Assembly (NCBI GenBank): GCA_002354205.1
Contig: DELD01000034.1
Span: 565 to 44,648, forward strand
Source of the DNA: Micavibrio sp. UBA2705
GTDB taxonomy: Bacteria; Pseudomonadota; Alphaproteobacteria; Micavibrionales; Micavibrionaceae
Direction: 5' to 3'
DNA: 44,084 nucleotides
Positions 16,445-24,680 of the stretch are shown here, one piece after another (within the stretch, counting starts at the first letter, position 1; each line of letters starts with the position of its first letter). The position numbers and the translations under genes were made by a program. The notes below the pieces were generated by a model. It worked only from the letters and a program-made list of their open reading frames with translations. It did no database searches and was not told where the DNA came from.

Positions 16445-16459
16445 TTAACAGTTTGTTAA
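16445..16459. promoter_or_regulatory. CtrA-type box TTAA-N7-TTAA
   Basis: Exact match to the CtrA recognition sequence known from Caulobacter and other alphaproteobacteria. It sits just downstream of the -10 element at 16428-16433, where a bound regulator would be expected to block transcription. Confidence 0.6.
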
Positions 16460-16608
16460 TAATTTACGAGGTTATTTACCAATTGGTGAGTTGAAAGTTT
16501 CAGGGATACAAGCTGCATATAAGTGACGTTAGATCACAAGCAGCACATAATAAAAAACGATAGGGAGCGCCGTTAATAATAAAAACAATATAACGGCATA
16601 AGAAAGAT

Positions 16609-16664
16609 AAGGCTTTTGTTACGCGCCACATTAAGTGCCGCAGGACAAAAGCCTTTTTCTTTGG
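16609..16664 (+). terminator. Intrinsic terminator, probably bidirectional
   Basis: Outer 11-base-pair stem AAGGCTTTTGT/ACAAAAGCCTT (16609-16619 with 16645-16655) enclosing an inner 7-position stem with one mismatch (16623-16629 with 16635-16641). TTTTT-C-TTT follows on the plus strand. The minus strand reads the same stem after the fliK-like gene, with a weaker T tract. Confidence 0.8.
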
Positions 16665-16689
16665 TTAATAAGAATAAAAAAGTAAATAT

Positions 16690-18936
16690 TCAGCCCTGCG
16701 TAATAACAAAGCGCATCGCCTTATCAGACACCAATTGGAAACGTAGTTCACCACCCAGCCCCACTTGGTCTAACGCATCATGGTAAAAGCTTATAATACG
16801 CGATTGCATCTCATCGCTCGGCAGTGCGCTTAGGCGCAGCGCGACATTTAAAGTTTCTCTTTTAAAAAAACCATCTAGCTGCACATCCCCCATCGCGGAC
16901 AATGTGAAATCGAGCACAAAGCGCGCGATTTGCTCTTCCTCGCCGCCACTTTCACCATTTTGCCCTGATGGGTAATCACGCCAATGCAGCGCCACGGCTG
17001 AAATTTGCCCCTCTGCTTGCATCGGCAGCATGACGCTTTTCCATTCCGCGCTGCTACCTTGTTCAGGCCTACTGCTAAAAACTTCTGCGCCCTTAGACGC
17101 CGCAGACTTTAAAAACTTGCTCAGCGCTGCCGCCTTACCTAGCTCACTTAATTTATCGCTCGCTTTATCGCTGAGCATTGCGCCGACATCACCACTACGC
17201 ATTGCCGCCACTAAAAACAACAATGCTGCAGGCATAGCTTCAGGACGCGTAAGGTTTGGCAGCATTACGCCAGTTTGCGCTGCGCCCATTTGCATTGGCA
17301 AAATCAGGCTTTGTGCCGCAAGCCCGTCAAAAAGCTTTGCAACATCGCTATAAAACGCTGAATTAACAAGAAAAGGCGAAAGATGCTTACTTTGCGCAAT
17401 GTTTTCCGCCCCGTTTAAGGTTTGCGTAACCTGTGCTTGATTTTCTTTGACAGGCCGTTCAGCACGCTCTGCCCCCATCAAAGCTGCCGCAGGAACATCA
17501 ACACTCCCAGCTTCGCTCCCGACAGGCAGACGCACCGAAAGAACATCACCATATTGCATCCCTTGAAATGCGCGAACATCTTCATTATTTTTTAAGCCAA
17601 GCACCATCGCGCTGCGCGCAGGCCAATGCGGCCATTCTGGCTGAACAACTTTTTCACCGCGCGGCGTTTCGCCGATTACCTTAACACTTAAATTATGCGC
17701 GGCGTTGTTCGTCAGGCGCCCTTCATCAACTAGCGCCTCATCAACAACGCGTAAGCTCGACATAAACAAATTCTCAGCATGAAATGCCCTACTCTGCTGA
17801 AGCTGCGGCTTCTCAACAACGATAATTTCAGGCGATGATTGACTATTTTTCGGCGTAACAGGAATAGCTTCGTTTAAAGCGCCATCAGATAACACTGCGT
17901 GTTTTGATAAAGTCCAACCAACAGATGGCGGCGCGATATGGCTGAGGCTCTCCCCGACAGGCAGGCGAGATTGAATAATGTGCTCAGCACTTCCCCTATA
18001 CTGTGCAACGTCGGCCGTGCCCTGATAATCCATTGCAGCACTTTTTATCGATTCAGACTGCGCAGCCCCGTTAAGCAGCAACGCAGCTGATTTCATAGGC
18101 GCATCCGTTTGCTCGACCGGCACATATTCTATTTGCGCAACATTGGCGGCTTTAATTATGGGCGTTTGCACCAAAGATGATACCTGACCTTTATCTATAG
18201 CTCCCCCTGCACCTGCGCTTTTGTTTTCACTTAATGCGAGGTACAAATGCAGCGCCGCATCACGCACAACATCTACAGATAACTTCGTTTCCAATGCCAC
18301 TTTCGGCACAATAAGCTGAGTAGAGGGATGATCCAAATCAACAGTAAAGCGACGTAAAACAGAATTCTGTGGCACTGCCCCTGTCGGAATAATCGCGCGC
18401 AACGCATCAATCTTGGCTTCTAAATCTTGCAATGTGGCAATGCGCTCTGCAAATTTCTGCTCCGGTGTAACAGGAATAGCCGCGCTCACACCATCTACAG
18501 CTGCGGCAGGCATTGTATGCGCAGCAATATTCACCGTCGCAGGATTTAACTTACCGGCGTCTAGCTTTACAAAGAAATATAAATCATTCGCCGCGTCATC
18601 CTGCCCACCACTTAGCAAAACAAGCTTATCGCCTGCCTTAAAATCCTTTGCTTGTTCGCGCTGGTCTTTAGGGATCGTAACTTCATAAATTTCGTTTTTA
18701 TAAGCGAGCGTGATTTTTCCGTTCTCGTCTTTTTCAACGACACGCATTTCCAGCGCAGCAGATTGCGCAATCGCATTCATTTTGCCTGTAATTGAACCAA
18801 GAAGATTTTTTAAACTTGATGAAAGCGCATCACCGCTAAGGTCAAAGCGCACATCGGATAATGTATAATCACCCTTATGTGCCCCGCGCCCCTGCGCCAT
18901 GGATTGCAATAGATTTTGAATACGCATATCTGACAT
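16690..18936 (-). CDS. FliK-like flagellar hook-length control protein
   Basis: A 748-residue protein, largely low-complexity Ala/Ser/Gln/Pro sequence with no transmembrane segment. The last 110 residues (VALHWRDYPSG, RFVLDFTLSAMGDVQLDGFF, LNVALRLSALPSDEM and FYHDALDQVGLGGELRFQL) match the globular C-terminal domain of FliK-type proteins. That domain reads hook length and switches export specificity through FlhB. The N-terminal 110 residues look folded as well (YKNEIYEVTIPKDQREQ). It is the last gene after flhF-flhG, 56 bases downstream, and ends before a terminator. The middle is poorly conserved, as expected for a ruler protein, so the name rests on the C-terminal domain and context. Confidence 0.62.
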   Translation of the reverse strand: MSDMRIQNLLQSMAQGRGAHKGDYTLSDVRFDLSGDALSSSLKNLLGSITGKMNAIAQSAALEMRVVEKDENGKITLAYKNEIYEVTIPKDQREQAKDFKAGDKLVLLSGGQDDAANDLYFFVKLDAGKLNPATVNIAAHTMPAAAVDGVSAAIPVTPEQKFAERIATLQDLEAKIDALRAIIPTGAVPQNSVLRRFTVDLDHPSTQLIVPKVALETKLSVDVVRDAALHLYLALSENKSAGAGGAIDKGQVSSLVQTPIIKAANVAQIEYVPVEQTDAPMKSAALLLNGAAQSESIKSAAMDYQGTADVAQYRGSAEHIIQSRLPVGESLSHIAPPSVGWTLSKHAVLSDGALNEAIPVTPKNSQSSPEIIVVEKPQLQQSRAFHAENLFMSSLRVVDEALVDEGRLTNNAAHNLSVKVIGETPRGEKVVQPEWPHWPARSAMVLGLKNNEDVRAFQGMQYGDVLSVRLPVGSEAGSVDVPAAALMGAERAERPVKENQAQVTQTLNGAENIAQSKHLSPFLVNSAFYSDVAKLFDGLAAQSLILPMQMGAAQTGVMLPNLTRPEAMPAALLFLVAAMRSGDVGAMLSDKASDKLSELGKAAALSKFLKSAASKGAEVFSSRPEQGSSAEWKSVMLPMQAEGQISAVALHWRDYPSGQNGESGGEEEQIARFVLDFTLSAMGDVQLDGFFKRETLNVALRLSALPSDEMQSRIISFYHDALDQVGLGGELRFQLVSDKAMRFVITQG

Positions 18937-18992
18937 AGTATAAGTATATCATGCCCTTATAAAATAAACGATAAATACGCGCGCGAGGCTGA

Positions 18993-19838
18993 TTACTGTC
19001 CAGCAGCCGCCATTTTTTTACGCTCCTCAGCCATATCACGCATAGTTTGGCGTGCTATTTTTTCAACGTCCATTGCGGCTTCCGCCCCTGGTGAGCGTAT
19101 CAAAATTGGTGTTTGCGAGCGTATGCAGTCTTTAACACGCGAATCGTTATGCACGATCCCTGCCAAAGGCGGTTTAATACGCAAGAAATTCTCACAAGCA
19201 CGCAGCAATGTCTTATAGGTCTTTTCCCCATCCATAGCGCCTTGTACCATATTGACAACAACACTGACATATTTTGACATGCCTGCCGCGCTACCAAGCT
19301 TAATGAAGGCGTAGGCGTCAGTAAGCGATGTTGGCTCATCTGTAGAAATCAGCAATGTGCGCGTCGCCATCGAAGACAGCATACGCACAGTACGGTCAAC
19401 GCCCGCGCCCAAATCAATCAATACAACATCATATTTACTTGCCACGTCCAGAAGCTGATCACGCAAAAGCGCCAAACGCTGCGAAGGAAGCGCTGAAAGC
19501 GAAGCTTGACCAGAGCGTCCTGCAATAATATCAAAGCCGCCCTCTTCATATGGCTGAATAACTTTGCTCATGCTCAAACGTCCGCGAATCACGTCATTCA
19601 AATCACGTTTCGGCATTAGCCCAAGCTGCACATCAACATTCGCAAGGCCAAGGTCACCATCAAACAACAAGACTTTATGCCCCATTTGCGCATAAGTATG
19701 TGCCAAGGTTATTGAAAACCAAGTCTTACCAACGCCGCCTTTACCGCTGGCAACAGCAATAATATTCTTACCGCGGCGGAATATCGGTTTCCCGTTTTTC
19801 TCGCTTGGCGTTTTTGATGTTACGGATGTATCACTCAT
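18993..19838 (-). CDS. flhG: FlhG/MinD-like ATPase (flagellar number regulator)
   Basis: A ParA/MinD superfamily ATPase of 281 residues that in polarly flagellated bacteria limits flagellar number and stimulates the GTPase of FlhF. Motifs: deviant Walker A AVASGKGGVGKT near residue 28, LLFDGDLGLANVDVQLGL, VLIDLGAGVDRTV (switch II region) and TDEPTSLTDAYAFIK, the last two typical of FlhG rather than MinD. The C terminus (RQTMRDMAEERKKM) is a charged helix that could act as membrane-targeting or partner contact. It begins 14 bases after flhF, which confirms the assignment, and is followed by the fliK-like gene. Confidence 0.9.
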   Translation of the reverse strand: MSDTSVTSKTPSEKNGKPIFRRGKNIIAVASGKGGVGKTWFSITLAHTYAQMGHKVLLFDGDLGLANVDVQLGLMPKRDLNDVIRGRLSMSKVIQPYEEGGFDIIAGRSGQASLSALPSQRLALLRDQLLDVASKYDVVLIDLGAGVDRTVRMLSSMATRTLLISTDEPTSLTDAYAFIKLGSAAGMSKYVSVVVNMVQGAMDGEKTYKTLLRACENFLRIKPPLAGIVHNDSRVKDCIRSQTPILIRSPGAEAAMDVEKIARQTMRDMAEERKKMAAAGQ

Positions 19839-19852
19839 GACCCAATTCCTGA

Positions 19853-20977
19853 CTACTTCTTCGCATTAAAGTTTACCTTTTTACCTAACACCTGTGAAGG
19901 CATTAAAATTTTACTCATCTTTTTCGGGTTCAAACCTTGTAACCCATCCGCCACTTGCGGCGTGTCACTCATCTCTGCAAAACTCAGGCCACCTTCATGT
20001 GCCGCGTTAAGCAACCCACCTAAACGGCGCGCAACGTCAAGACGCGTTGTCACCATACGGCGCACGCCCATTGTTGAAAATATGCGCGCAATCTCGCCGC
20101 TTTCATTTGCATCTGCGCCTGCGCCCATCACCAATATAGGTTCGATATCCGCCGCCGCAGCCAGCAACGCCAATGTCTTCATGTCATCTTTATCAAAAGG
20201 ATTCGCGCCTCCTGTGTCGATGATGATTTGATCCAATCCTTTTGATTGATCAATCGCCTTGGCGAGCGCCGCAGGTGATGTTGCTTTAATCAACGGCACT
20301 TTCAAAATGCGTGTAAACGCTTGGAGCTGTTCAATGCCACCTGCACGCAATGTATCAGTGGTAATAACTGCCGCGCTTAAATTATTCATCACAGCGCGCG
20401 CCGCCAATTTTGCCGATGTTAATGTCTTACCAACGCCCGGAGCACCAACCAACATAATAGGCTTTTTCAATGGGCGCGCCTGAATAGGTTTAAACGTAAA
20501 TAAATGTTCAATCGCACTGCTCAGCGCCAAATACGGATCATTCATCCCAAGCACCGTCGCGCATGATATAACTTGGTCTGTAACTTCTTCTGGTACGGAG
20601 TGGCGCAACATAACTTCGGTTAATTCTTCAACGACCGCTGATTCGTCATCCTCGTCATCATGTTGTAACCAAGAATCCGCCTGCGCAACGCCGTCATTGC
20701 CAATTTCAAAAGCAGGGCTTCTATCATCAATGTTTAGTTCGTTCAACATAGTGCGTTCTTCTGTTCCGTAGTTATCATCCATAGGCGAGACATATTCGGG
20801 TTCTGATGCGCCTGCGCCAACACTCATACGTTCAGGCTCAATCGCCGCAGTTACACGAACAGACTTACCGCCATCCTCTTCACGAGTGGCAATAATAATA
20901 GCGTCTTCACCTAGTGCGTCGCGCACCATTTTCATCGCTTCTGTCATATTATTAGCGTAGAACGACTTGAGCCGCAT
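19853..20977 (-). CDS. flhF: Flagellar biosynthesis GTPase FlhF
   Basis: An SRP-family GTPase that marks the cell pole where the flagellum is built. From the ATG at 20977 it is 374 residues. The N-terminal basic segment MRLKSFYANNMTEAMKMVRD with LGEDAIIIATRE is the classic FlhF start and justifies choosing this ATG over one 15 codons upstream. An acidic linker follows, then the NG domain: helical N part (EEVTDQVISCATVLG), G1 MLVGAPGVGKTLTSAKLAA, TTDTLRAGGIEQLQAF, and IIIDTGGANPFDKDD. The last replaces the usual DTAG by DTGG. It is translationally close to flhG (14 bases). Confidence 0.92.
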   Translation of the reverse strand: MRLKSFYANNMTEAMKMVRDALGEDAIIIATREEDGGKSVRVTAAIEPERMSVGAGASEPEYVSPMDDNYGTEERTMLNELNIDDRSPAFEIGNDGVAQADSWLQHDDEDDESAVVEELTEVMLRHSVPEEVTDQVISCATVLGMNDPYLALSSAIEHLFTFKPIQARPLKKPIMLVGAPGVGKTLTSAKLAARAVMNNLSAAVITTDTLRAGGIEQLQAFTRILKVPLIKATSPAALAKAIDQSKGLDQIIIDTGGANPFDKDDMKTLALLAAAADIEPILVMGAGADANESGEIARIFSTMGVRRMVTTRLDVARRLGGLLNAAHEGGLSFAEMSDTPQVADGLQGLNPKKMSKILMPSQVLGKKVNFNAKK

Positions 20978-21104
20978 GGATAGGTAATTCTCTTTTTTGC
21001 GGGCGAACCTATAGAAAGCCAACCCTAGTTACAGTATATATTTTCTAGAATCACTATTCTACAAGATAAACGTAAACAAACCCTATGTGAATCCCTAATG
21101 TGGA

Positions 21105-21611
21105 TTATTTTTTAAAAATGCGTGATTTCAAGCCATGTTTTTGGCGATAGCGTGCACAAGCGCGACCGATTTCCATGTCAAAATGGACGACAACTTTATT
21201 TTCAGCATTCGTGATTTTGTTGTCGAGAACAGCCTTAACACTCATGTAAAGGCTATTAAACAGTGCCATAACGTCATCATTAACGCCATCAAGCCCCTGA
21301 ATAATATCAAGCACATCTACGCAAATCGCAGTTATTGATTTATAACCAAACATCTGCCCATTGGCCTTTAAATCAAGAACGCACACGCGCAGATCTTCTG
21401 GCTTTACAGCCTTGCCCGATTCGTAGGCGCGCAAAATACGCGCCATATCAACCAGCGTCGTTTCCGCAATCTGTTCAAATAATTTGGGACTACCTGAACA
21501 TGCATCTAAACGCTGCTGCGCGCGCGCAATGCCAGCGGCAGAAAAACCGCCTATACCGACTTTTTGCTTTAACTGATTAACGACCTGAAAGACGCGACTC
21601 TTTTTTTTCAT
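21105..21611 (-). CDS. HPt-like protein lacking the phosphoacceptor histidine
   Basis: A helical protein of 168 residues. Residues 79-104 (LDLKANGQMFGY, SITAICVDVLDII) match the second half of the histidine-phosphotransfer fold seen in small alphaproteobacterial HPt proteins, where the consensus is HDLKGQG-FGYP-hydrophobic-T-I. Here Leu79 stands where the phosphorylated histidine should be, and the following Gly is Ala. The N terminus (MKKKSRVFQVVNQLKQK) is basic and the C terminus ends in RQKHGLKSRIFKK. It lies 33 bases after a CheY-like regulator and before flhF, so it probably binds that receiver without phosphotransfer. The family call is from motif memory and should be confirmed by structure prediction. 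Confidence 0.55.
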   Translation of the reverse strand: MKKKSRVFQVVNQLKQKVGIGGFSAAGIARAQQRLDACSGSPKLFEQIAETTLVDMARILRAYESGKAVKPEDLRVCVLDLKANGQMFGYKSITAICVDVLDIIQGLDGVNDDVMALFNSLYMSVKAVLDNKITNAENKVVVHFDMEIGRACARYRQKHGLKSRIFKK

Positions 21612-21644
21612 TCTATGCCTGCCTACACATTTATATGTCTCTAT

Positions 21645-22178
21645 TTATATATCTACTGACCAATGATCTTCTTCGCCCGCACCGTCCATATCTTCACTGC
21701 GGCGCAAAGGCCCTTGATATGCACTGCGCGCAGACTTCCTACGTCGATCAGGCCCGAAATAATGCGCAGATTCGACAAAAGACTTAGGGCGCTCAATAAT
21801 AGAAGCAAGACGACCTGCGAGCGATTCGGCAGTAAACGGCTTCACTAAAAATTCATTCACCCCTGCATCACGCGCCTTTTTCACATATTCTTCTGATGCA
21901 TAACCCGTAATCATGATAATCGGCACAGTGCGCGTAAATGATGATTTATCTTGGCGGATTTTTTCAACCAAATCGAGGCCTGTGCCCGGCGACATCTGCC
22001 AATCGCACATCACAACATCAGGGTTATACAGCTTAAACAGCTCAAACGCTGAATGACCGTCACTCGCCTTGTATATTGTGGACACGCCCAGACTGTTTAA
22101 CGCATAGCCCATAAGCTCTTGCATCACATGAATATCTTCAGCGAGTAATACACTTACATTTCTAAGATCATAGCTCAT
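21645..22178 (-). CDS. CheY-like response regulator with FGPDRRR tail
   Basis: A single receiver domain of about 125 residues with a 50-residue tail. All receiver residues are present: acidic pair Glu14-Asp15, phosphoacceptor Asp59 in VVMCDWQM, Thr91 and Lys113 in FLVKPF. There is no DNA-binding domain, so it acts by protein contact. The tail carries YFGPDRRRK at 140-148, a motif that recurs after receivers in alphaproteobacteria and whose role I do not know, and then an acidic end. AAGGAAAAAGG precedes the ATG. It heads a second flagellar transcript (this gene, the HPt-like gene, flhF, flhG, fliK-like), since flhA upstream ends in a terminator. Confidence 0.88.
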   Translation of the reverse strand: MSYDLRNVSVLLAEDIHVMQELMGYALNSLGVSTIYKASDGHSAFELFKLYNPDVVMCDWQMSPGTGLDLVEKIRQDKSSFTRTVPIIMITGYASEEYVKKARDAGVNEFLVKPFTAESLAGRLASIIERPKSFVESAHYFGPDRRRKSARSAYQGPLRRSEDMDGAGEEDHWSVDI

Positions 22179-22220
22179 GGCCTTTTTCCTTAGTCCTTAT
22201 TTTGCTGCAGCGCAACCTTA

Positions 22221-22238
22221 GTTTGCGATATCACAAAC
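22221..22238. promoter_or_regulatory. Near-perfect 18-base palindrome upstream of the response regulator
   Basis: GTTTGCGATATCACAAAC has dyad symmetry except for one base pair. It lies 43-60 bases before the start of the response-regulator gene, a suitable place for an operator. The binding protein is unknown. Confidence 0.4.
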
Positions 22239-22333
22239 CATATAAAAAGATAACAACTTATAGTTTACTTTGCAAAAAGTCTTTTTCTTTTGCTAAAAAT
22301 CATTACCCCCTATTCAAAAGAACGCACGCCTTT

Positions 22334-22369
22334 AAAACAAAAAATCATGCGGCGATAAAAAGAGCCGCA
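22334..22369 (-). terminator. Intrinsic terminator after flhA
   Basis: Stem TGCGGC/GCCGCA (22348-22353 with 22364-22369) immediately after the flhA stop. On the minus strand it is followed by TGATTTTTTGTTTT. It separates flhA from the downstream regulator-flhF-flhG transcript. Confidence 0.75.
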
Positions 22370-24484
22370 CTATATCTGACCAACTGTTTTAATTTTTGCA
22401 CGGGGGTGGATTTCGTTTTGAGATACAACTACGGTATGCGGTCTAAACCGTTCAACAACAGAGCGCACAAATGGACGAATCCCCGGTGAAGTTAGCATCA
22501 CAGGCATCTCTCCTTGTGCATTCATCGAATCGAAAGTTTCACGCACCGCATTAATAAAGTCCTGCATGCGTGTTGGCGCCATAGCAAGCTGCACCTCATC
22601 ACCGTCCCCAACAAGCGATTCAGAAAAAGCTTGTTCCCAGACAGGCGAAAGTGAAACAAGCGGCAAATAACCGTTAGGCCCTGTATTTTTATCACATATA
22701 TGACGCGACAAGCGCGAACGCACATGTTCTGTAATCATAGAGACATTACGTGTAATCGCCGAAGCCTCTGCAACGCCCTCTAAAATCGTTGCCATATCAC
22801 GTATAGAAACGCGTTCGGAAACTAAATTCTGCAATATACGCTGCAATGCACCGACAGAAATTTGCGCAGGAATAACATCTGCGACCAATTTTTGATACTG
22901 CTCTGGCATTTCATCAAGAAGTTTCTGCGTTTCGGCATATGAAAGCAAATCAGACATATTATCACGGACAATCTCGGTAATATGCGTTGAAACAACCGTC
23001 GCGGCATCAACAACCGTATAGCCTTTAAAATGCGCTTCTTCTTGATTTTTCTCATCAATCCACATTGCTGGCAAGCCAAATGTCGGTTCAACAGTACTTT
23101 CGCCCGGCAAGCTGATCGGGTCGCCAGTGGGGTCCATAATCATGAACATATTCGGGCGCACTTCGCCGCGCCCTGCTTCTACTTCTTTAATCCGCACAAC
23201 ATAGGCATTGCTTGGCAGTTGTAAATTATCTTGGATACGCACAGAAGGCAGAATATAGCCCATATCCTCTGCAAATTGACGGCGCAGACCTTTGATTTGA
23301 TCTGAAAGCTTATTTTCCCCCTGCACCAATGACAATAAATTATAGCCAAGCTCAATGCGTATAATATCCATTGCAAGCGTTTGCGAGATCGGCTCTTCTT
23401 TAACCACAGGCCCGCCCTCACGCTGCTCACCAGATTCAAGTGCCTGCAATTCGATTTGCCGCCCCTCTTCTGTCCGGTTGTTTCTAAACGCAAAATAAGC
23501 AAGAGTACCTGTCGCGCCAGACAAAATAAAGAACGGCACAAAAGGAATCCCTGGCGATATGGCGAGTACAAACAGCATAAACGCACTCATCGCGATCGCT
23601 TTGGGGTAGCGTGCAAATTGCGCAAGGAGGACTTTATCCGCCGTACCATCAACGCCTGCCTTAGAAACCAATAAACCCGCAGAAACAGAAACCATTAAAG
23701 CAGGAACTTGCGACACCAAACCATCACCAATAGTCAGCAATGTATAAGTGGCCGCGGCCTCACCAAGTGATAAGCCCTGCATACCCGCGCCAATAATAAT
23801 GCCGCCAAGCACGTTCACAACCGTAATAAGTAAGCCTGCAATCGCGTCACCGCGCACAAATTTCGCAGCACCATCCATTGCACCAAAAAACGTACTTTCT
23901 TGTTCAAGTTCTTTACGGCGTAGCTTTGCTTCTTCTTCAGTAAGCAAGCCCGCTGACAAATCAGAATCAATCGCCATTTGCTTACCAGGCATTGCATCCA
24001 ATGTAAAACGCGCCGCAACCTCGGCAATACGCCCCGAACCCTTAGTAATAACCACGAAATTTACGATAATCAGAATAGCGAACACAATGCCGCCAACAAC
24101 ATAATTATCCCGAATAATAAAGCTGCCAAAGGCTTCAATAACCTGCCCCGCCGCAGCGCCGCCCTCATGTCCATGAGATAAAATTAAGCGCGTTGAGGCA
24201 ACGTTGAGCCCCAAACGTAAAGATGTCACAACCAATAAAATGGTCGGAAATGATGAAAGCTCTAACGGGCGATGCAAAAACATCACTGTCATCATAATCA
24301 AAACAGAAAATGTAACAGATAAAGACAGCCCCAAATCCAGTGCAAAGGGCGGCATTGGTACAAGCATAAACGACAGGATAACCAACATGCCCAAAGCAAA
24401 GGCCACGTCACTTCTAATAACGCCGCCTAAAATACTTGATATTTGCCCTTGCTGAGCATTATTTGAAGCAGGAGGATTTGCCAT
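22370..24484 (-). CDS. flhA: Flagellar export gate protein FlhA
   Basis: The large inner-membrane ring component of the flagellar type III export gate. The 704 residues have about eight transmembrane helices in the first 340. The conserved cytoplasmic FHIPEP region includes VGGIVFAILIIVNFVVITKGSGRIAEVAARFTLDAMPGKQMAIDSDL features, such as FVVITKGSGRIAEVAARF and DAMPGKQMAIDSDL. The C-terminal cytoplasmic domain binds chaperone-substrate complexes (ELGYNLLSLVQGE, LLSYAETQKLLDEM, VSERVSIRDMATILEGVAE, VVSQNEI). Length matches the family. The gene stands 196 bases after flbD, suggesting its own promoter, and ends right at a terminator. Confidence 0.97.
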   Translation of the reverse strand: MANPPASNNAQQGQISSILGGVIRSDVAFALGMLVILSFMLVPMPPFALDLGLSLSVTFSVLIMMTVMFLHRPLELSSFPTILLVVTSLRLGLNVASTRLILSHGHEGGAAAGQVIEAFGSFIIRDNYVVGGIVFAILIIVNFVVITKGSGRIAEVAARFTLDAMPGKQMAIDSDLSAGLLTEEEAKLRRKELEQESTFFGAMDGAAKFVRGDAIAGLLITVVNVLGGIIIGAGMQGLSLGEAAATYTLLTIGDGLVSQVPALMVSVSAGLLVSKAGVDGTADKVLLAQFARYPKAIAMSAFMLFVLAISPGIPFVPFFILSGATGTLAYFAFRNNRTEEGRQIELQALESGEQREGGPVVKEEPISQTLAMDIIRIELGYNLLSLVQGENKLSDQIKGLRRQFAEDMGYILPSVRIQDNLQLPSNAYVVRIKEVEAGRGEVRPNMFMIMDPTGDPISLPGESTVEPTFGLPAMWIDEKNQEEAHFKGYTVVDAATVVSTHITEIVRDNMSDLLSYAETQKLLDEMPEQYQKLVADVIPAQISVGALQRILQNLVSERVSIRDMATILEGVAEASAITRNVSMITEHVRSRLSRHICDKNTGPNGYLPLVSLSPVWEQAFSESLVGDGDEVQLAMAPTRMQDFINAVRETFDSMNAQGEMPVMLTSPGIRPFVRSVVERFRPHTVVVSQNEIHPRAKIKTVGQI

Positions 24485-24680
24485 TAACCATCATTTACAT
24501 CAATATGAATTAAACCGCGAGCGCGATATGCCAATCAGACAGACGAGCACTTTACTATAATAGCGCTAAGACACGATAGACGCAAACGAGAACGCGAATT
24601 TATAGCCACAAACTGACATAAAACAGAGTATCAGCCCGCTTAGCCACAATAAAAATCTTGAACAAAAAAAGCAATGCGCC

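Larger units (their letters stand above)
16440..16664 (+). ncRNA. Candidate small regulatory RNA
   Basis: A stretch between dapB and the fliK-like gene, bounded by a promoter and an intrinsic terminator on the plus strand and lacking a convincing ORF. It can fold into several hairpins: GCTGC/GCAGC (16512-16516 with 16540-16544) enclosing GTGA/TCAC (16523-16526 with 16534-16537), GCCGTTA/TAACGGC (16569-16575 with 16591-16597), and the terminator stem. I do not recognise a known family: there is no tmRNA, RNase P, SRP RNA or 6S signature. The expected length is about 225 bases. Expression is inferred only. Confidence 0.5.

Noticed and set aside
24593..24608. GG-N10-GC element upstream of flhA resembling a sigma-54 site
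   Set aside because: Only TGGC and TCGC match; conserved flanking bases are missing, so it is too weak to call although FlbD is nearby.
24640..24680. T tract on the minus strand after flbD as a terminator
   Set aside because: There is a run of seven T but no convincing stem before it.
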